Shown: positions 18,701-26,501 of the stretch, one piece after another
Position numbering within the stretch: the first letter of the stretch is position 1
How the letters are laid out: every line of letters starts with the position of its first letter
DNA from: JACRLW01 sp046349595
GTDB lineage: Bacteria > Planctomycetota > UBA1135 > UBA2386
DNA: 64,000 bases
Assembly: GCA_046349595.1 (NCBI GenBank)
Contig: JAXMCA010000002.1
Location: 2,170,001-2,234,000, forward strand
Direction: 5' to 3'
Notes under the pieces: model-generated
Told to the model about the DNA's origin: nothing
The model's database searches: none
The model's input: the letters and a program-made list of their open reading frames with translations, nothing else
Made by a program: the position numbers and the translations under genes

Positions 18701-19090
18701 GTACTCCTGCAGCGCGGCGATCTCCTCGGCGAGGATCACGCCGCCGCCGCCGCCGAAGATGCGGACGTGGCCGGCGCCGCGCTCGACCAGAAGGTCGCGC
18801 ACGTAGCGGAAGAACTCGTTGTGTCCGCCCTGGTACGAGGTGATGGCGATGCCCTGGGCGTCCTCCTCCACGGCGGCCGCCACGATCTCCGTCGCCGACC
18901 GGTTGTGGCCGAGGTGGATGACCTCGGCGCCCGAGCCCTGGGCGATGCGGCGGAAGATGTTGATGGACGCGTCGTGACCGTCGAACAACGAGGTCGCGGT
19001 GACCAGCCGGATCTTGTGCCGGGTCGCGAAGGGGGGCGAGCCAGGGTCGACCTGTGGCCTGTCCTGCATCCGGATGGGGCTTCGACTCAT
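15704..19090 (-). CDS. icmF: Fused isobutyryl-CoA mutase (IcmF), B12-dependent, with built-in G-protein chaperone
   Basis: The protein has 1128 residues, the usual IcmF size. There are three parts in order: an N-terminal cobalamin-binding domain (about residues 25-160, DGHDAS motif supplying the His ligand, then GGGGG); a MeaB-like GTPase (about 205-420, P-loop GTGGAGKSS, later NKFD); and the TIM-barrel mutase (about 560 to the end). In the active site, Phe589 (RMFAGEG) and Gln777 (EDQAQN) occupy the positions of Tyr and Arg in methylmalonyl-CoA mutase. This is the isobutyryl/n-butyryl-CoA signature. It interconverts these two thioesters in branched-chain or butyrate metabolism, using adenosylcobalamin. 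It is divergent from the gene at 19180, with a TAGACT element 28 nt before its ATG, and its 3' end overlaps the sulfatase start. Confidence 0.95.
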   Translation of the reverse strand: MSRSPIRMQDRPQVDPGSPPFATRHKIRLVTATSLFDGHDASINIFRRIAQGSGAEVIHLGHNRSATEIVAAAVEEDAQGIAITSYQGGHNEFFRYVRDLLVERGAGHVRIFGGGGGVILAEEIAALQEYGIERIYSPDDGRALGLSGMVEDMLRRCDFEPPTQIDEAALRSGDKLALARALSLAENDPQALDALLARLPEPGIAPPVLGVTGTGGAGKSSLIDELVQRFLRFCPGRRIAVLSIDPTRRKTGGALLGDRIRMNSIHDERAFMRSMATRRAHLSLAEAAKQALTLLKRCGFDLVLLESSGIGQSDTEIVEHSDVALYVMTPEYGAATQLEKIDMLDFADFVAINKFDRRGALDALRDVRKQYQRNRNRFEVPSDSMPVFGTMASHFNDPGTNALFGALVSRLAEGHPGLAPRSLPQGGEPCRATIVPAERTRYLAEIAERNRAYGDWAQEQAEFAQRLQALEQSIAELGDDTPAALIAKRDALRERLAPECRAMLAGWDELLHSFTGDEYEYEVRGRKLRVPQTHKTLSGLTIRKVATPRFLGHGDRLRWLLTENVPGSFPFAAGVFPFKRTAEDPTRMFAGEGGPERTNRRFHYVAFEQPAKRLSTAFDSVTLYGEDPGPRPDVFGKVGNAGVSICTVDDAKKLYSGFDLCDAATSVSMTINGPAPMMLAFFLNAAIDQQCERWIASQSGDAAAQQRIDALYAERGVPRPHYGTELPRGHDGLGLRLLGVSGDEVVPPEVYARIRRETLCTVRGTVQADILKEDQAQNTCIFSTEFALRMMGDVQKFFVENDVRNFYSVSISGYHIAEAGANPISQLAFTLSNGFTYVEYYLARGMHIDDFAPNLSFFFSNGLDPEYAVIGRVARRIWAKAMKLRYGANERSQKLKYHIQTSGRSLHAQEISFNDIRTTLQALYAIYDNCQSLHTNAYDEAITTPTEESVRRAMAIQLIINRELGMARNENPLQGSFIVEELTDLVEEAVYLEFERLTERGGVLGAMETMYQRGKIQEESMYYETLKSTGELPIVGVNTFLSSDGSPIQRPLDVMRSTEAEKDTQIAALQAFHARNRSRAPAALQRLQDTALAGGNVFAELMEAAKVCSLGQMTDALYAVGGRYRRNM

Positions 19091-19118
19091 CGCGCTTTTC
19101 TGGGACGGATCGGCGCGA

Positions 19119-19124
19119 AGTCTA
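19119..19124 (-). promoter_or_regulatory. Putative -10 element of icmF
   Basis: On the minus strand this reads TAGACT, 28 nt before ATG 19090. The identical hexamer faces the other way at 19160, so the two divergent promoters lie back to back within 90 bp. Confidence 0.4.
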
Positions 19125-19159
19125 GCGACGCCTCCGCCCCCGGTCCGCCCCGCGTCGCG

Positions 19160-19165
19160 TAGACT
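19160..19165 (+). promoter_or_regulatory. Putative -10 element of the gene at 19180
   Basis: TAGACT lies 14 nt before GTG 19180, leaving a leader of only a few nucleotides. Confidence 0.4.
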
Positions 19166-19179
19166 CCTGCCGCTCCACC

Positions 19180-20769
19180 GTGTCGCTCGCCATCGCCGTC
19201 CTCGCCGCGCTCGCCGTCGCCCCCCAGGATCCGGAGGCGGTCCGTCCGGGCCCGGTCGATGCGACCACGAGTGGGATCACGCGGGTAGCACCACGCGACG
19301 GCCCCCCGGATCGGATCGTCGCGCTCGATTTCGCCATCGACGAGGACCCCCATTCGGCGCGACTCCCGCTGGCGCGCGGTGTGAGCGACGTGGATGTCGC
19401 CGCCTATCCCGACGGCTCCTTCGCGATCCTCGCCGGCGGGGTGCGCGAGGACCTCGACATCTACCGCTTCGATCCGCGCGCACACCTCGTCGAGCGCTAT
19501 CCAACGGTCGGCGGACGTCGGCTCGCCGCGAGCTTCTGCTCCGGGCTCGGCTCGCATCCCCTGCTGCTGGGCGCGGGACTTTCGATGTTCGCGTTCGAGA
19601 AGGAGAACGCGATCCGCTTCCGCGCGGCGACCTCGAAGCGCACCGTCGCCGAGCGCACGCTCCCGCTGAGCTGCGAGGGCTTTCGCGCCTCCTTCGACCG
19701 GAGTAGCTACCTCGTGCAGGTCGAGTTCGTCGACCGCCGCGGCGCGGTGATCGATCGCTGCGAGTTCCTCCACCCGATTGCGCCGCGACTGGTCGTCGAG
19801 GGAGTGGTCGGAGGAGCCGTCACCTTCGACCCGACTCCTCCCGGGGAGACTCAGCTCCATGCGCTGATCCTGCACGACGAGGGCGCGAGTCCTCTCCAGC
19901 TCGGCTTCTCCATCGAGGGCCCCTTCGCCCTCGAACCGGAACCGGATCCGAGCGTGTCGATCGCGCCGGGCGCGGGTCAGGAGCTCCGCATCCGCTTCGT
20001 CGGCGGCGAGGTCGGCGAGCACGTCGGCACCCTGCGCATCCGGTCGCCGGTGGCGGGTGTGCCGGTCGAGTTCGGGTTGCGCGCACAGGTGGTCGTGCCG
20101 GCGAAACCGGTGGCGCCGACCCGGCCTTCCCCCGAAGCGGCGCCGCCGACCTCGCGTGTCGAGGGATCGACGGCCGAACCGGCACCGGTCGCGAGCGTGC
20201 CGCCGGTGCCCGCGCCGCGCCTCGATCCGGAGAGCGAGGTCGAGTTCCGCTGGCGCGACGCCGAGCACGTCCTCGTCGACTTCCGTCTCGCGGCCGACGA
20301 CTCCGTGCCCGGCGCGGTGCAGATCGTCGAGCTGCGTTCGGGCCGCAGTGTGACCGTTCCGGTCGATCCGCTGCGGAAGGTGAGCGCGGTGGTCGCCGCG
20401 ATGGCCTTCGACCCCCTCGCCATCCGCGTCGGGTCGAAGGGATCGCAGGCGCTGCTCGGTCGCGTGCCGCCCGCGCTGCGTCTGGCCGGCAGCAAGGTGG
20501 CCATCCACGCCGCGCCGGACGCGAACTTCGTCCTCGTGCAGATCACTGCCGGAGGTGACCCTCGTCGCCTGATCGGTCGCGGCCCCTGCTGGCAGGGTCG
20601 CACCGACGCACGCGGCATGGCGCAGATCGACATCGCGCTGCTCGCCGTCGACTCGGACACCCGCTGCTTCGCGGTGGTGGCTGCCGATCCGCAGGGCGGG
20701 ACGACGATGTCCGAGCCGATCGAGATCGGTCCGAGCACTCCGCCCTCTGGCGGCGATCGCGCAAAGTGA
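19180..20769 (+). CDS. Exported protein with Ig-like (ASH/HYDIN-type) domain, function unknown
   Basis: The protein has 529 residues from GTG 19180, directly after a TAGACT element. A short hydrophobic leader ends around AVAPQ. The N-terminal 200 residues are strand-rich and look like part of a beta-propeller (SDVDVAAYPDGSFAILAGG). Residues about 205-305 look like an Ig-like domain of the ASH type, with FDPTPPGETQ, SIAPGAGQELRIRF and VGTLRIRS strands. A Pro-rich linker follows, then a C-terminal strand-rich region without recognised motifs. I do not recognise the protein. It runs into the cytochrome c peroxidase gene with 38 bp between stop and start, so the two may be cotranscribed. Confidence 0.6.
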   Translation: MSLAIAVLAALAVAPQDPEAVRPGPVDATTSGITRVAPRDGPPDRIVALDFAIDEDPHSARLPLARGVSDVDVAAYPDGSFAILAGGVREDLDIYRFDPRAHLVERYPTVGGRRLAASFCSGLGSHPLLLGAGLSMFAFEKENAIRFRAATSKRTVAERTLPLSCEGFRASFDRSSYLVQVEFVDRRGAVIDRCEFLHPIAPRLVVEGVVGGAVTFDPTPPGETQLHALILHDEGASPLQLGFSIEGPFALEPEPDPSVSIAPGAGQELRIRFVGGEVGEHVGTLRIRSPVAGVPVEFGLRAQVVVPAKPVAPTRPSPEAAPPTSRVEGSTAEPAPVASVPPVPAPRLDPESEVEFRWRDAEHVLVDFRLAADDSVPGAVQIVELRSGRSVTVPVDPLRKVSAVVAAMAFDPLAIRVGSKGSQALLGRVPPALRLAGSKVAIHAAPDANFVLVQITAGGDPRRLIGRGPCWQGRTDARGMAQIDIALLAVDSDTRCFAVVAADPQGGTTMSEPIEIGPSTPPSGGDRAK

Positions 20770-20807
20770 ATTCGCCGCGCGCGCGGAGACCGGTACACCT
20801 CTTCGGC

Positions 20808-21791
20808 ATGACACGCGCCAAGACCCCCGGCCGGTCGATCCCGGCCTTCGCCATCACCCTCCTCGTCGGCCTCACCGCGTGCGGCGGTGGAACGGTCACG
20901 CTCGACCGCGCCGCGATCACCACGCTGTTCGGCAAGGAGCACCTCGCGGCTTCGCCCGCACCCGATGCCGCGCTGGTCGCCTTCGGCAAGGAGCTCTACC
21001 ACGACAAGCGCCTGTCGACGAAGGGCAACATCGCCTGCGCGAGCTGCCACGACCTCGCGCGCTATGGAACCGACGGTCAACCGACCTCGCCCGGCACCGA
21101 GGGCAAGCGCGGTGATCGCAACTCACCGTCCAGCGTGAACGCCTTCCGTCAGTTCGTGCAGTTCTGGGATGGGCGCGCGAAGGACGTCGAGGAGCAGGCC
21201 ACCGGCCCGGTGTGCAATCCCGTCGAGCACGGCTTCGCCAACAAGGACGAGTTCGAGGCCAAGCTCAAGTCGCTCGACGGCATGCAGGCCAGGTTCGCCA
21301 AGTTCTTCCCCGGCGACGACCCCGTCACGCTCGTCAACTTCGGCAAGGCGGTCGGCGCCTTCGAGCGCACGCTGGTCACGCACAGCCGCTTCGACGACTG
21401 GCTCGACGGCAAGGACGACGCGCTGACCAACGAAGAGAAGAAGGGGCTGAAGACCTTCGTCGACACCGGTTGCACGATGTGCCACAACGGGCGCACCGTC
21501 GGCGGCGGGATGTACCAGAAGCTCGGCCTCGTGAACGCCTACCCGACCGAGGACGTCGGTCGTTCGAAGATCAGCGGCAACGACGCCGAGAAGTTCTTCT
21601 TCAAGGTGCCGATGCTGCTCAACGTGGCGAAGACCGCGCCCTACTTCCACGACGGCAAGGTCGCGACGCTGGAGCAGGCCGTGAAGCTGATGGCGCACCA
21701 CCAGCTCGGCAAGGAACTGAGCGACGCCGACGTGAAGTCGATCGTGACCTTCCTCGGCGCGTTGACCGGGGACATGCCGAAGCTGGACTGA
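20808..21791 (+). CDS. Di-haem cytochrome c peroxidase, lipoprotein
   Basis: The protein has 327 residues from ATG 20808. An in-frame GTG at 20766 overlaps the previous stop, but ATG 20808 gives a clean lipoprotein signal (LTAC box). Two c-type haem-binding motifs are present: CASCH (residues 77-81) and CTMCH (222-226), the standard arrangement of bacterial CCP/MauG-family proteins. The conserved NSPSSVNA and FFFKVPMLLNVAKTAPYFHDG segments also match. It should reduce hydrogen peroxide in the extracytoplasmic space, using electrons from a small cytochrome, or carry out a MauG-like oxidation. No electron donor is encoded nearby. Confidence 0.92.
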   Translation: MTRAKTPGRSIPAFAITLLVGLTACGGGTVTLDRAAITTLFGKEHLAASPAPDAALVAFGKELYHDKRLSTKGNIACASCHDLARYGTDGQPTSPGTEGKRGDRNSPSSVNAFRQFVQFWDGRAKDVEEQATGPVCNPVEHGFANKDEFEAKLKSLDGMQARFAKFFPGDDPVTLVNFGKAVGAFERTLVTHSRFDDWLDGKDDALTNEEKKGLKTFVDTGCTMCHNGRTVGGGMYQKLGLVNAYPTEDVGRSKISGNDAEKFFFKVPMLLNVAKTAPYFHDGKVATLEQAVKLMAHHQLGKELSDADVKSIVTFLGALTGDMPKLD

Positions 21792-21914
21792 AGGGCGCCG
21801 CGCGATCCGCATCGACGCTTCGTGTCCCCGGCGGAGAGTCGCAGGCTCGGTGACGAAGCACCGCCGGCCGGATCGGCGTGATCGCTACGTGGATCGACGG
21901 GGACGCTGCGCCGG

Positions 21915-22037
21915 CGGTCCGCGGATGGCGACGGTCGTCGAACCCATCGGCCCCGGAGAGAAGAGCGGCCTCGGCCTTCCTGGCCGGCGCGGAGCGACGA
22001 CCAGGCAGTCTCTGGGTTGCGGCCCAGGCGGCGACGT
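21915..22037 (+). repeat. Diverged dispersed repeat family B, copy 1 (approximate ends)
   Basis: This copy occupies most of the 314-bp spacer before the G8 protein. It shares blocks such as AGCGGCCT, GCGACGAC and GGGTTGCGGCCC with 25228-25361 (inverted) and 55181-55314. The match is visibly gapped, roughly 65-75% by eye. No coding sequence is apparent in the rest of the spacer. Confidence 0.5.
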
Positions 22038-22078
22038 GGAGTCGTGACCTCGGGGTTGGCTTCCTCTCGGCGGTTCCC

Positions 22079-22084
22079 TAACCT
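22079..22084 (+). promoter_or_regulatory. Putative -10 element of the G8-domain gene
   Basis: TAACCT lies 21 nt before ATG 22106. A GAAGGAGA Shine-Dalgarno-like stretch ends about 5 nt before the start, so this gene seems to use a normal short leader. Confidence 0.4.
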
Positions 22085-22105
22085 CCGCGAGCGAAGGAGA
22101 GACTC

Positions 22106-25100
22106 ATGGGAACACTCTTGGCGTCGACGTTTCTGAGCCGCGTGCCAGTGATTCTGCTCGCCGCGGTCTTTGCATCCATGGTGGTGGCGCAAGCCCCGGT
22201 CACGCTCGTCGCGCAACCCGCGCTCGCGACCAGCAGTCTGCCTCCGGCGAGCGCACGTGATGGACAGTTCGAGGCGACGTCGATCGGCAACGGCTTCCAG
22301 ACCAATCTGTTCTGGGGTCTGTGGCAGTTCGGCCTCGCATCGGGCATCGCCCACGAGACATCCTCGATCGCCGCTGGCAACCCTCCGCGGCCGAGCGGCG
22401 ACTACGTCGCGTTCATCTCCGGTCAGGACGCCGTGAAGATCACCGTCTCCGGACTGAGTGCCGGCGTGTGGCGATTGCGCTACGAGTTGGCCGCGCGCAA
22501 CCAGGCCGGCGTTCCGGATGCCGTGGAGTTGAGCATCAAGGCCGTCGGTCAGGTCGTCGGCCAGGAGCAGAACCTCACCATCGGCTACCAGCCCTTCGCG
22601 ACACGTCCGTTCTTCGTGAGCGCAGGTGCCGCGACGACCTTCGAGTTCGCGGCTGTGGGTAGTGCGGCGACCATCGCCCTGCTCGACAACGTGGTGCTCG
22701 AACCGATCCGCGAGTGGGGCGTCGCCGGTAACTGGAGCCCGCCGGTCGTGCCCGGGTCGATCAACCCGGTGCAGATCCCGGTCGGCGCGGTCATCGCGAT
22801 CACGTCCAACGCGACAGCGGCCAGTATCGACGCGAGCGGCGAACTGCTCGTGCCCGATGTGAGCTGCGCGCTGACCGCGGGCTCGGTGCGGGTCATGGGC
22901 AACACGGCCCGGTTGGAGGTCGGACGCCGACAGGCGCCCTTGGCCGCCGGCAAGGTCTTCACGCTGACGCTGACCGGTCCGTACACGGTGACCAACAGCA
23001 AGTTCCTCATGGCGATGGATGGCGGCACCATCGAGATGCACGGCGCCCCCAAGCGGAGCTGGACACGGCTCTCGGCGACCGCGCTGCCCGGCAGCACCAG
23101 CATCCAGGTCGCGGATGCGAGCGGTTGGAACGTCGGCGACGAGATCGTCATCGCAGGATCCGAAGGCCAGGCGATCCCGGGCATCGCCAGCACCGGCTTC
23201 CAGGACTTCTCCGAGCAACGCACGGTGGCTGCGATCAACGGCAACACGATCCAGTTGGGGCCCCAGCCCCTCGCATACCTGCACGTGAGTTCGTCGCAGT
23301 CCTATCCGACGGGTGGGTTCCCGAACTGGATGCTCGAGCAGCACGCCGAGGTCGGCATGCTGACGCACAACGTCAAGGTGACCAGCGTGCCGGTGCCCGT
23401 GCCGGGCACATCGGGCAACCCGGAGACCGGCTTCGGAGGGCACATCATGATCATGGGTTCGGCCACCAACCCGGCCGGCCGTGGATTCCTCTCGGCCGTC
23501 GAGTTGACCAGGATGGGCCAGACCAAGCAGCTCGGCCGCTACCCGATGCACTGGCACATGTGCCGCGACGGTGCGGCAGGGCAGTACATCGTCGAATCGA
23601 GCATCCACGAGACCTTCAACCGGGCATGCACGATCCACGGCACCGACGGCATCCTGGTCGATGGCAACGTCGGCTATCACAACCTGGGCCACGCGTTCTT
23701 CCTCGAAGACGGTTCCGAGGAGGACAACGTGCTGAGCAACAACCTCGCGATCGGAACCCTGAAGCCGGCCCAGTCGACGAATCCCGTCTACGACGACGCC
23801 GTCATCCCGAGCGACAACGAGTTCGATCAATTCCAGAATCGCACTCCGGCCGCCTTCTGGATCACCAACCCGCGCAACACGATCGTCGGCAACGTGGCGT
23901 CCGACACCATCGGCACCGGCTTCTGGCTGATCTTCTCCAGGCAGGTGCTCGGTCTCTCCAATCCGGCGACGTCGGGTTCGATCCCTCACAACCAGAACGA
24001 CCAGCCGAACAAGCTCGATCTGACCGAGTTCCGCGACAACATCGCGCACGGTTGCCGTCAGGGTCTCGACGTGCACGACGGAATCGAGTTCGGCACCGAT
24101 CACATCCTGCCGAACGTGTCGTGGGCACCCGCGTCCGGAGCCGCGACGCTGAAGGACTTCGTCGCCTACTCGTGCGATACCGGCATCTACACCGGTGACG
24201 GCGACAGCGGGGGTGACCTGTTCTTCGACCACACCATCCAGGCCGACAACATCATCGCGGCGCGCTTCGCCTCGGGCGACTTCATGAAGGACGCGCTGTT
24301 CGTCGCCGATTCAGGCAATGGCCTCTACACGACCCATCCGGTGGTTCCCGCCGGCAAGGAGCTCGAGGCCTATCGCATCTACGACGGTGCCGCGATCGTG
24401 ATCGACAGCCACTTCGCCGGATACGACGTGGCGGCCTCGCGGCTGCTCGGCAGCAATGGCGCCTCGCTCAGGCGAACCAACCACCGGCTGTCGAACGTGA
24501 CCTTCGAACCGATGGCGGTGCCGCGCGTGGAGTTCGAGGACTTCTCGCTCAATCCGAGTGGCGGAACCGGCAGTGCCCTCGACGCCCAGAGTCCCGACGA
24601 TCCGCGCAGCTGGGGCTTCTCGGTGTGGGACGAAGCGGGATCCGTGACGGGTGCCGTCGGTTCGATCATCGGCAATCACCCGTGGATGCAGGACGGCACC
24701 GAGGTGCCGTACGTGAACGCGACCGGCGTCGCATCCCGTGCGTACTTCACGCCGCGCAAGTTCGGGCATCTCTATGTGCGTGAGCCCGGCGTCGGCGGCC
24801 TGAACCTGCCGGACATCACCTTCGAACGGATCAAGACCGGGCAGTCGACCCTCAAGTTCTTGAACGACTACCGCATCGACCAGCAGAAGCAGGTGCCGGT
24901 CATCCTCAACGGCGGCTACCTCTACACACTCGCCTGGACCAACCCGAGCAACGGCCTGCCGGTCTCGAATCCCAACCAGGACGAGATCCGGTTCCGGGTC
25001 GGCAACCTCGATCCGGACGATGCCGTGCTGTTGATGCTGCAGATCCAGAAGCCCGGGCTCGTCGTCACCGTCGGCGGCGTGCCGGTGCCCTCGGCGACGA

Positions 25101-25225
25101 GTCTCGCGCCGCTGCGTCAGACGCCACCGGGTGGTGGCCCGCTGATGTTCATCGATTCCGCGGGCAACCTGTACCTGCGGGTGATGAACCCTCCGGCGAG
25201 CGACTTCTTCGAACTGAACTGGTAG
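22106..25225 (+). CDS. Exported G8-domain/parallel beta-helix protein, CEMIP/TMEM2-like
   Basis: The protein has 1039 residues. A signal peptide ends in VVAQ. Residues about 50-200 form a DUF642/CBM-like beta-sandwich. From about 203 comes a G8 domain (WGVAGNWSPPVVPG, QIPVGAVIAI, then paired strands with Gly). The long remainder is beta-helical, with HAEVGMLTHNVKV and the LGRYPMHWHM segment (about residues 477-484). In animals, this combination of G8, a TTHNV/SRNI-like strand and a RYP-H-H motif marks CEMIP and TMEM2, which depolymerise hyaluronan. Repeated N-containing rungs (DGILVDGNVGYHN, NTIVGNVASD) follow. By inference it binds or cleaves an extracellular polysaccharide. It stands alone, and its end is convergent with the small domain protein at 25412. 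Confidence 0.8.
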   Translation: MGTLLASTFLSRVPVILLAAVFASMVVAQAPVTLVAQPALATSSLPPASARDGQFEATSIGNGFQTNLFWGLWQFGLASGIAHETSSIAAGNPPRPSGDYVAFISGQDAVKITVSGLSAGVWRLRYELAARNQAGVPDAVELSIKAVGQVVGQEQNLTIGYQPFATRPFFVSAGAATTFEFAAVGSAATIALLDNVVLEPIREWGVAGNWSPPVVPGSINPVQIPVGAVIAITSNATAASIDASGELLVPDVSCALTAGSVRVMGNTARLEVGRRQAPLAAGKVFTLTLTGPYTVTNSKFLMAMDGGTIEMHGAPKRSWTRLSATALPGSTSIQVADASGWNVGDEIVIAGSEGQAIPGIASTGFQDFSEQRTVAAINGNTIQLGPQPLAYLHVSSSQSYPTGGFPNWMLEQHAEVGMLTHNVKVTSVPVPVPGTSGNPETGFGGHIMIMGSATNPAGRGFLSAVELTRMGQTKQLGRYPMHWHMCRDGAAGQYIVESSIHETFNRACTIHGTDGILVDGNVGYHNLGHAFFLEDGSEEDNVLSNNLAIGTLKPAQSTNPVYDDAVIPSDNEFDQFQNRTPAAFWITNPRNTIVGNVASDTIGTGFWLIFSRQVLGLSNPATSGSIPHNQNDQPNKLDLTEFRDNIAHGCRQGLDVHDGIEFGTDHILPNVSWAPASGAATLKDFVAYSCDTGIYTGDGDSGGDLFFDHTIQADNIIAARFASGDFMKDALFVADSGNGLYTTHPVVPAGKELEAYRIYDGAAIVIDSHFAGYDVAASRLLGSNGASLRRTNHRLSNVTFEPMAVPRVEFEDFSLNPSGGTGSALDAQSPDDPRSWGFSVWDEAGSVTGAVGSIIGNHPWMQDGTEVPYVNATGVASRAYFTPRKFGHLYVREPGVGGLNLPDITFERIKTGQSTLKFLNDYRIDQQKQVPVILNGGYLYTLAWTNPSNGLPVSNPNQDEIRFRVGNLDPDDAVLLMLQIQKPGLVVTVGGVPVPSATSLAPLRQTPPGGGPLMFIDSAGNLYLRVMNPPASDFFELNW

Positions 25226-25227
25226 CG

Positions 25228-25361
25228 GCCCATCGCGGACTGGGCCGCGATCCGAACGGGTTGCTGCGTCGTCGCGGCGCGTCGACCGGGAAGACGCAGG
25301 CCGCTTTGCTCGATGGGGCCCGGCCTCCGCATCGTCGCTCCACGCGACGATCCTCCGGCCC
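25228..25361 (-). repeat. Diverged dispersed repeat family B, copy 2
   Basis: On the minus strand it aligns with 55181-55314 over about 134 bp. Both begin GGCCGGAG and end GCGATGGG. It contains a perfect hairpin, ATCGTCGC and GCGACGAT around GTGGA, which is partly conserved in the other copies. It lies between two convergent stop codons. Confidence 0.55.
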
Positions 25362-25372
25362 ACGGAGACAGG

Positions 25373-25399
25373 GAGCGCTTCTTGGAGCGGTGAGCGCTC
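25373..25399. terminator. Possible bidirectional terminator stem
   Basis: GAGCGCT at 25373-25379 pairs with AGCGCTC at 25393-25399 around a 13-nt loop, between two convergent genes. It lacks a T-run, so its role as a terminator is uncertain. Confidence 0.3.
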
Positions 25400-25411
25400 T
25401 CCGCGTGCCCG

Positions 25412-25924
25412 TCAGATCCCGACGGTGACCGTCGCCGCGTCCGAGGTCAGCACCGCGTTGACGTTGCACGGCACGCCGACCAGGCAGGTCTGCGACAGCA
25501 CGCACCACTGCGCGACGAAGCTGAAGCCGACCAGCCCGAAGTTGTTCGGGACCGGCAGCGACACCGAGGTCGCGTAGCCGATGCCGGCGCCGGGGCCCAT
25601 CAGCAGGAACATCTCCGGCACGAGGTAGAGCGTGCATCCCGCCGGCTGGCTGTTGAACAGCCCATCCAGCGGATAGTTGGTGGTGCTCAGGCCGAACATG
25701 AACACCGGGTGGAGTTCGGTCGGCCAGGTCGCGCGGTTCGGGCCGGTGAAGTCGATCGAGAAGGTGGTGCCGACCTGCGGCAGGCCGGTCGCGCCGATGG
25801 TCGGCATCGGCAAGCCGGAGACGGTGCAACCCTGGCCGAAGGGCTGGAATGCGGCGAACTGGGCGGGGGCGCGCTCGATCGCGAAGACGGCGGCCAGGGC
25901 GAAGCTGAGGAGGATGCGGAACAT
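25412..25924 (-). CDS. Small exported protein consisting only of the shared C-terminal domain
   Basis: The protein has 170 residues. A signal peptide ends in APAQ. The mature part starts with a GQGC Cys, then PTIGATGLPQVGTTFSIDF, a PLDGL segment and AGCTLYLVP with a second Cys. It ends in Val/Thr strands. This is the domain that forms the C-terminus of the proteins at 1, 12725, 39138 and 49293, here free-standing. Paired Cys residues suggest a disulfide-stabilised extracellular beta-sandwich. Its job may be cell-surface attachment or sorting (inference). I do not know a family name. It is transcribed away from the NTF2-like gene's direction of origin, with 76 bp between them on the same strand. 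Confidence 0.7.
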   Translation of the reverse strand: MFRILLSFALAAVFAIERAPAQFAAFQPFGQGCTVSGLPMPTIGATGLPQVGTTFSIDFTGPNRATWPTELHPVFMFGLSTTNYPLDGLFNSQPAGCTLYLVPEMFLLMGPGAGIGYATSVSLPVPNNFGLVGFSFVAQWCVLSQTCLVGVPCNVNAVLTSDAATVTVGI

Positions 25925-25947
25925 GGCGGGTCTCGTCGCTCAGGGAT

Positions 25948-25962
25948 GCACCCGGGGGGTGC
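25948..25962. other. Perfect stem-loop between the NTF2-like and the small exported protein genes
   Basis: GCACCC and GGGTGC pair around GGG. It lies just after the NTF2-like gene stop, ahead of ATG 25924, and could attenuate read-through from the amidohydrolase array. Confidence 0.35.
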
Positions 25963-26000
25963 CTCGCGCGACAAGAAATCGCCGTTCCGGCGGACGCCCC

Positions 26001-26405
26001 TCAGGCGTCCTGCAGGTCCGCCGAGTAGTGCTGCTGCACGATCTTCCACTCGTCGCGGATGCGGGCCAGCGCGAAGCTGGCGCGGCCCGACTGCTCGACG
26101 GTGCGGCCGTCGGGGTCGATCTGCGAGAGCTTCCAGACCGCGAAGGAGGTCGCGAAGGAGTAGTCGACCAGGGTGATCTGGATGTCGCGCAGCTCCAGGG
26201 TCACCTTGTCCATGTAGCGGAACTCGCTGTCGAGGATCTCCTCGTAGGCGCCCCAGCCCGAGTCGACGCGGCCCGACGCATCGAGGTTGACGAAGCGCTT
26301 GTCGGTCCAGAAGTGCGATCGGAAGGCCTTGAGGTCGCGGCCGTTGTAGGCCTGACGCATGCTCCGCAGGAAGTCGTCGAGCTCCTTGAGGACGTCGGCG
26401 GTCAT
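26001..26405 (-). CDS. NTF2-like (SnoaL/DUF4440-type) protein
   Basis: The protein has 134 residues with no signal peptide. An N-terminal helix pair is followed by a cone-shaped sheet. AYNGRDLKAFRSHFW, the central GRV-GW segment and the terminal FALARIRDEWKIVQQHYS match the NTF2-like fold of steroid-isomerase and SnoaL families. These bind small hydrophobic ligands and sometimes catalyse isomerisation or hydrolysis. It sits 96 bp downstream of the last amidohydrolase-like gene on the same strand and may belong to that operon. Cytoplasmic location would be odd among exported neighbours. Confidence 0.75.
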   Translation of the reverse strand: MTADVLKELDDFLRSMRQAYNGRDLKAFRSHFWTDKRFVNLDASGRVDSGWGAYEEILDSEFRYMDKVTLELRDIQITLVDYSFATSFAVWKLSQIDPDGRTVEQSGRASFALARIRDEWKIVQQHYSADLQDA

Positions 26406-26501
26406 TGCGAAGGACGAAGGGCGAGAGGAGGGGAGGCGCGGCCTGGCAGGAAAACGGAAGAGCGGGCTCGGTTCGCCCGCTCCACAGCCCCCGCGATGGC
26501 C

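Noticed and set aside
15836..19162. Plus-strand open frame of about 1100 codons opposite icmF
   Set aside because: The minus-strand gene is an unmistakable IcmF with all motifs; this frame has only biased antisense composition.
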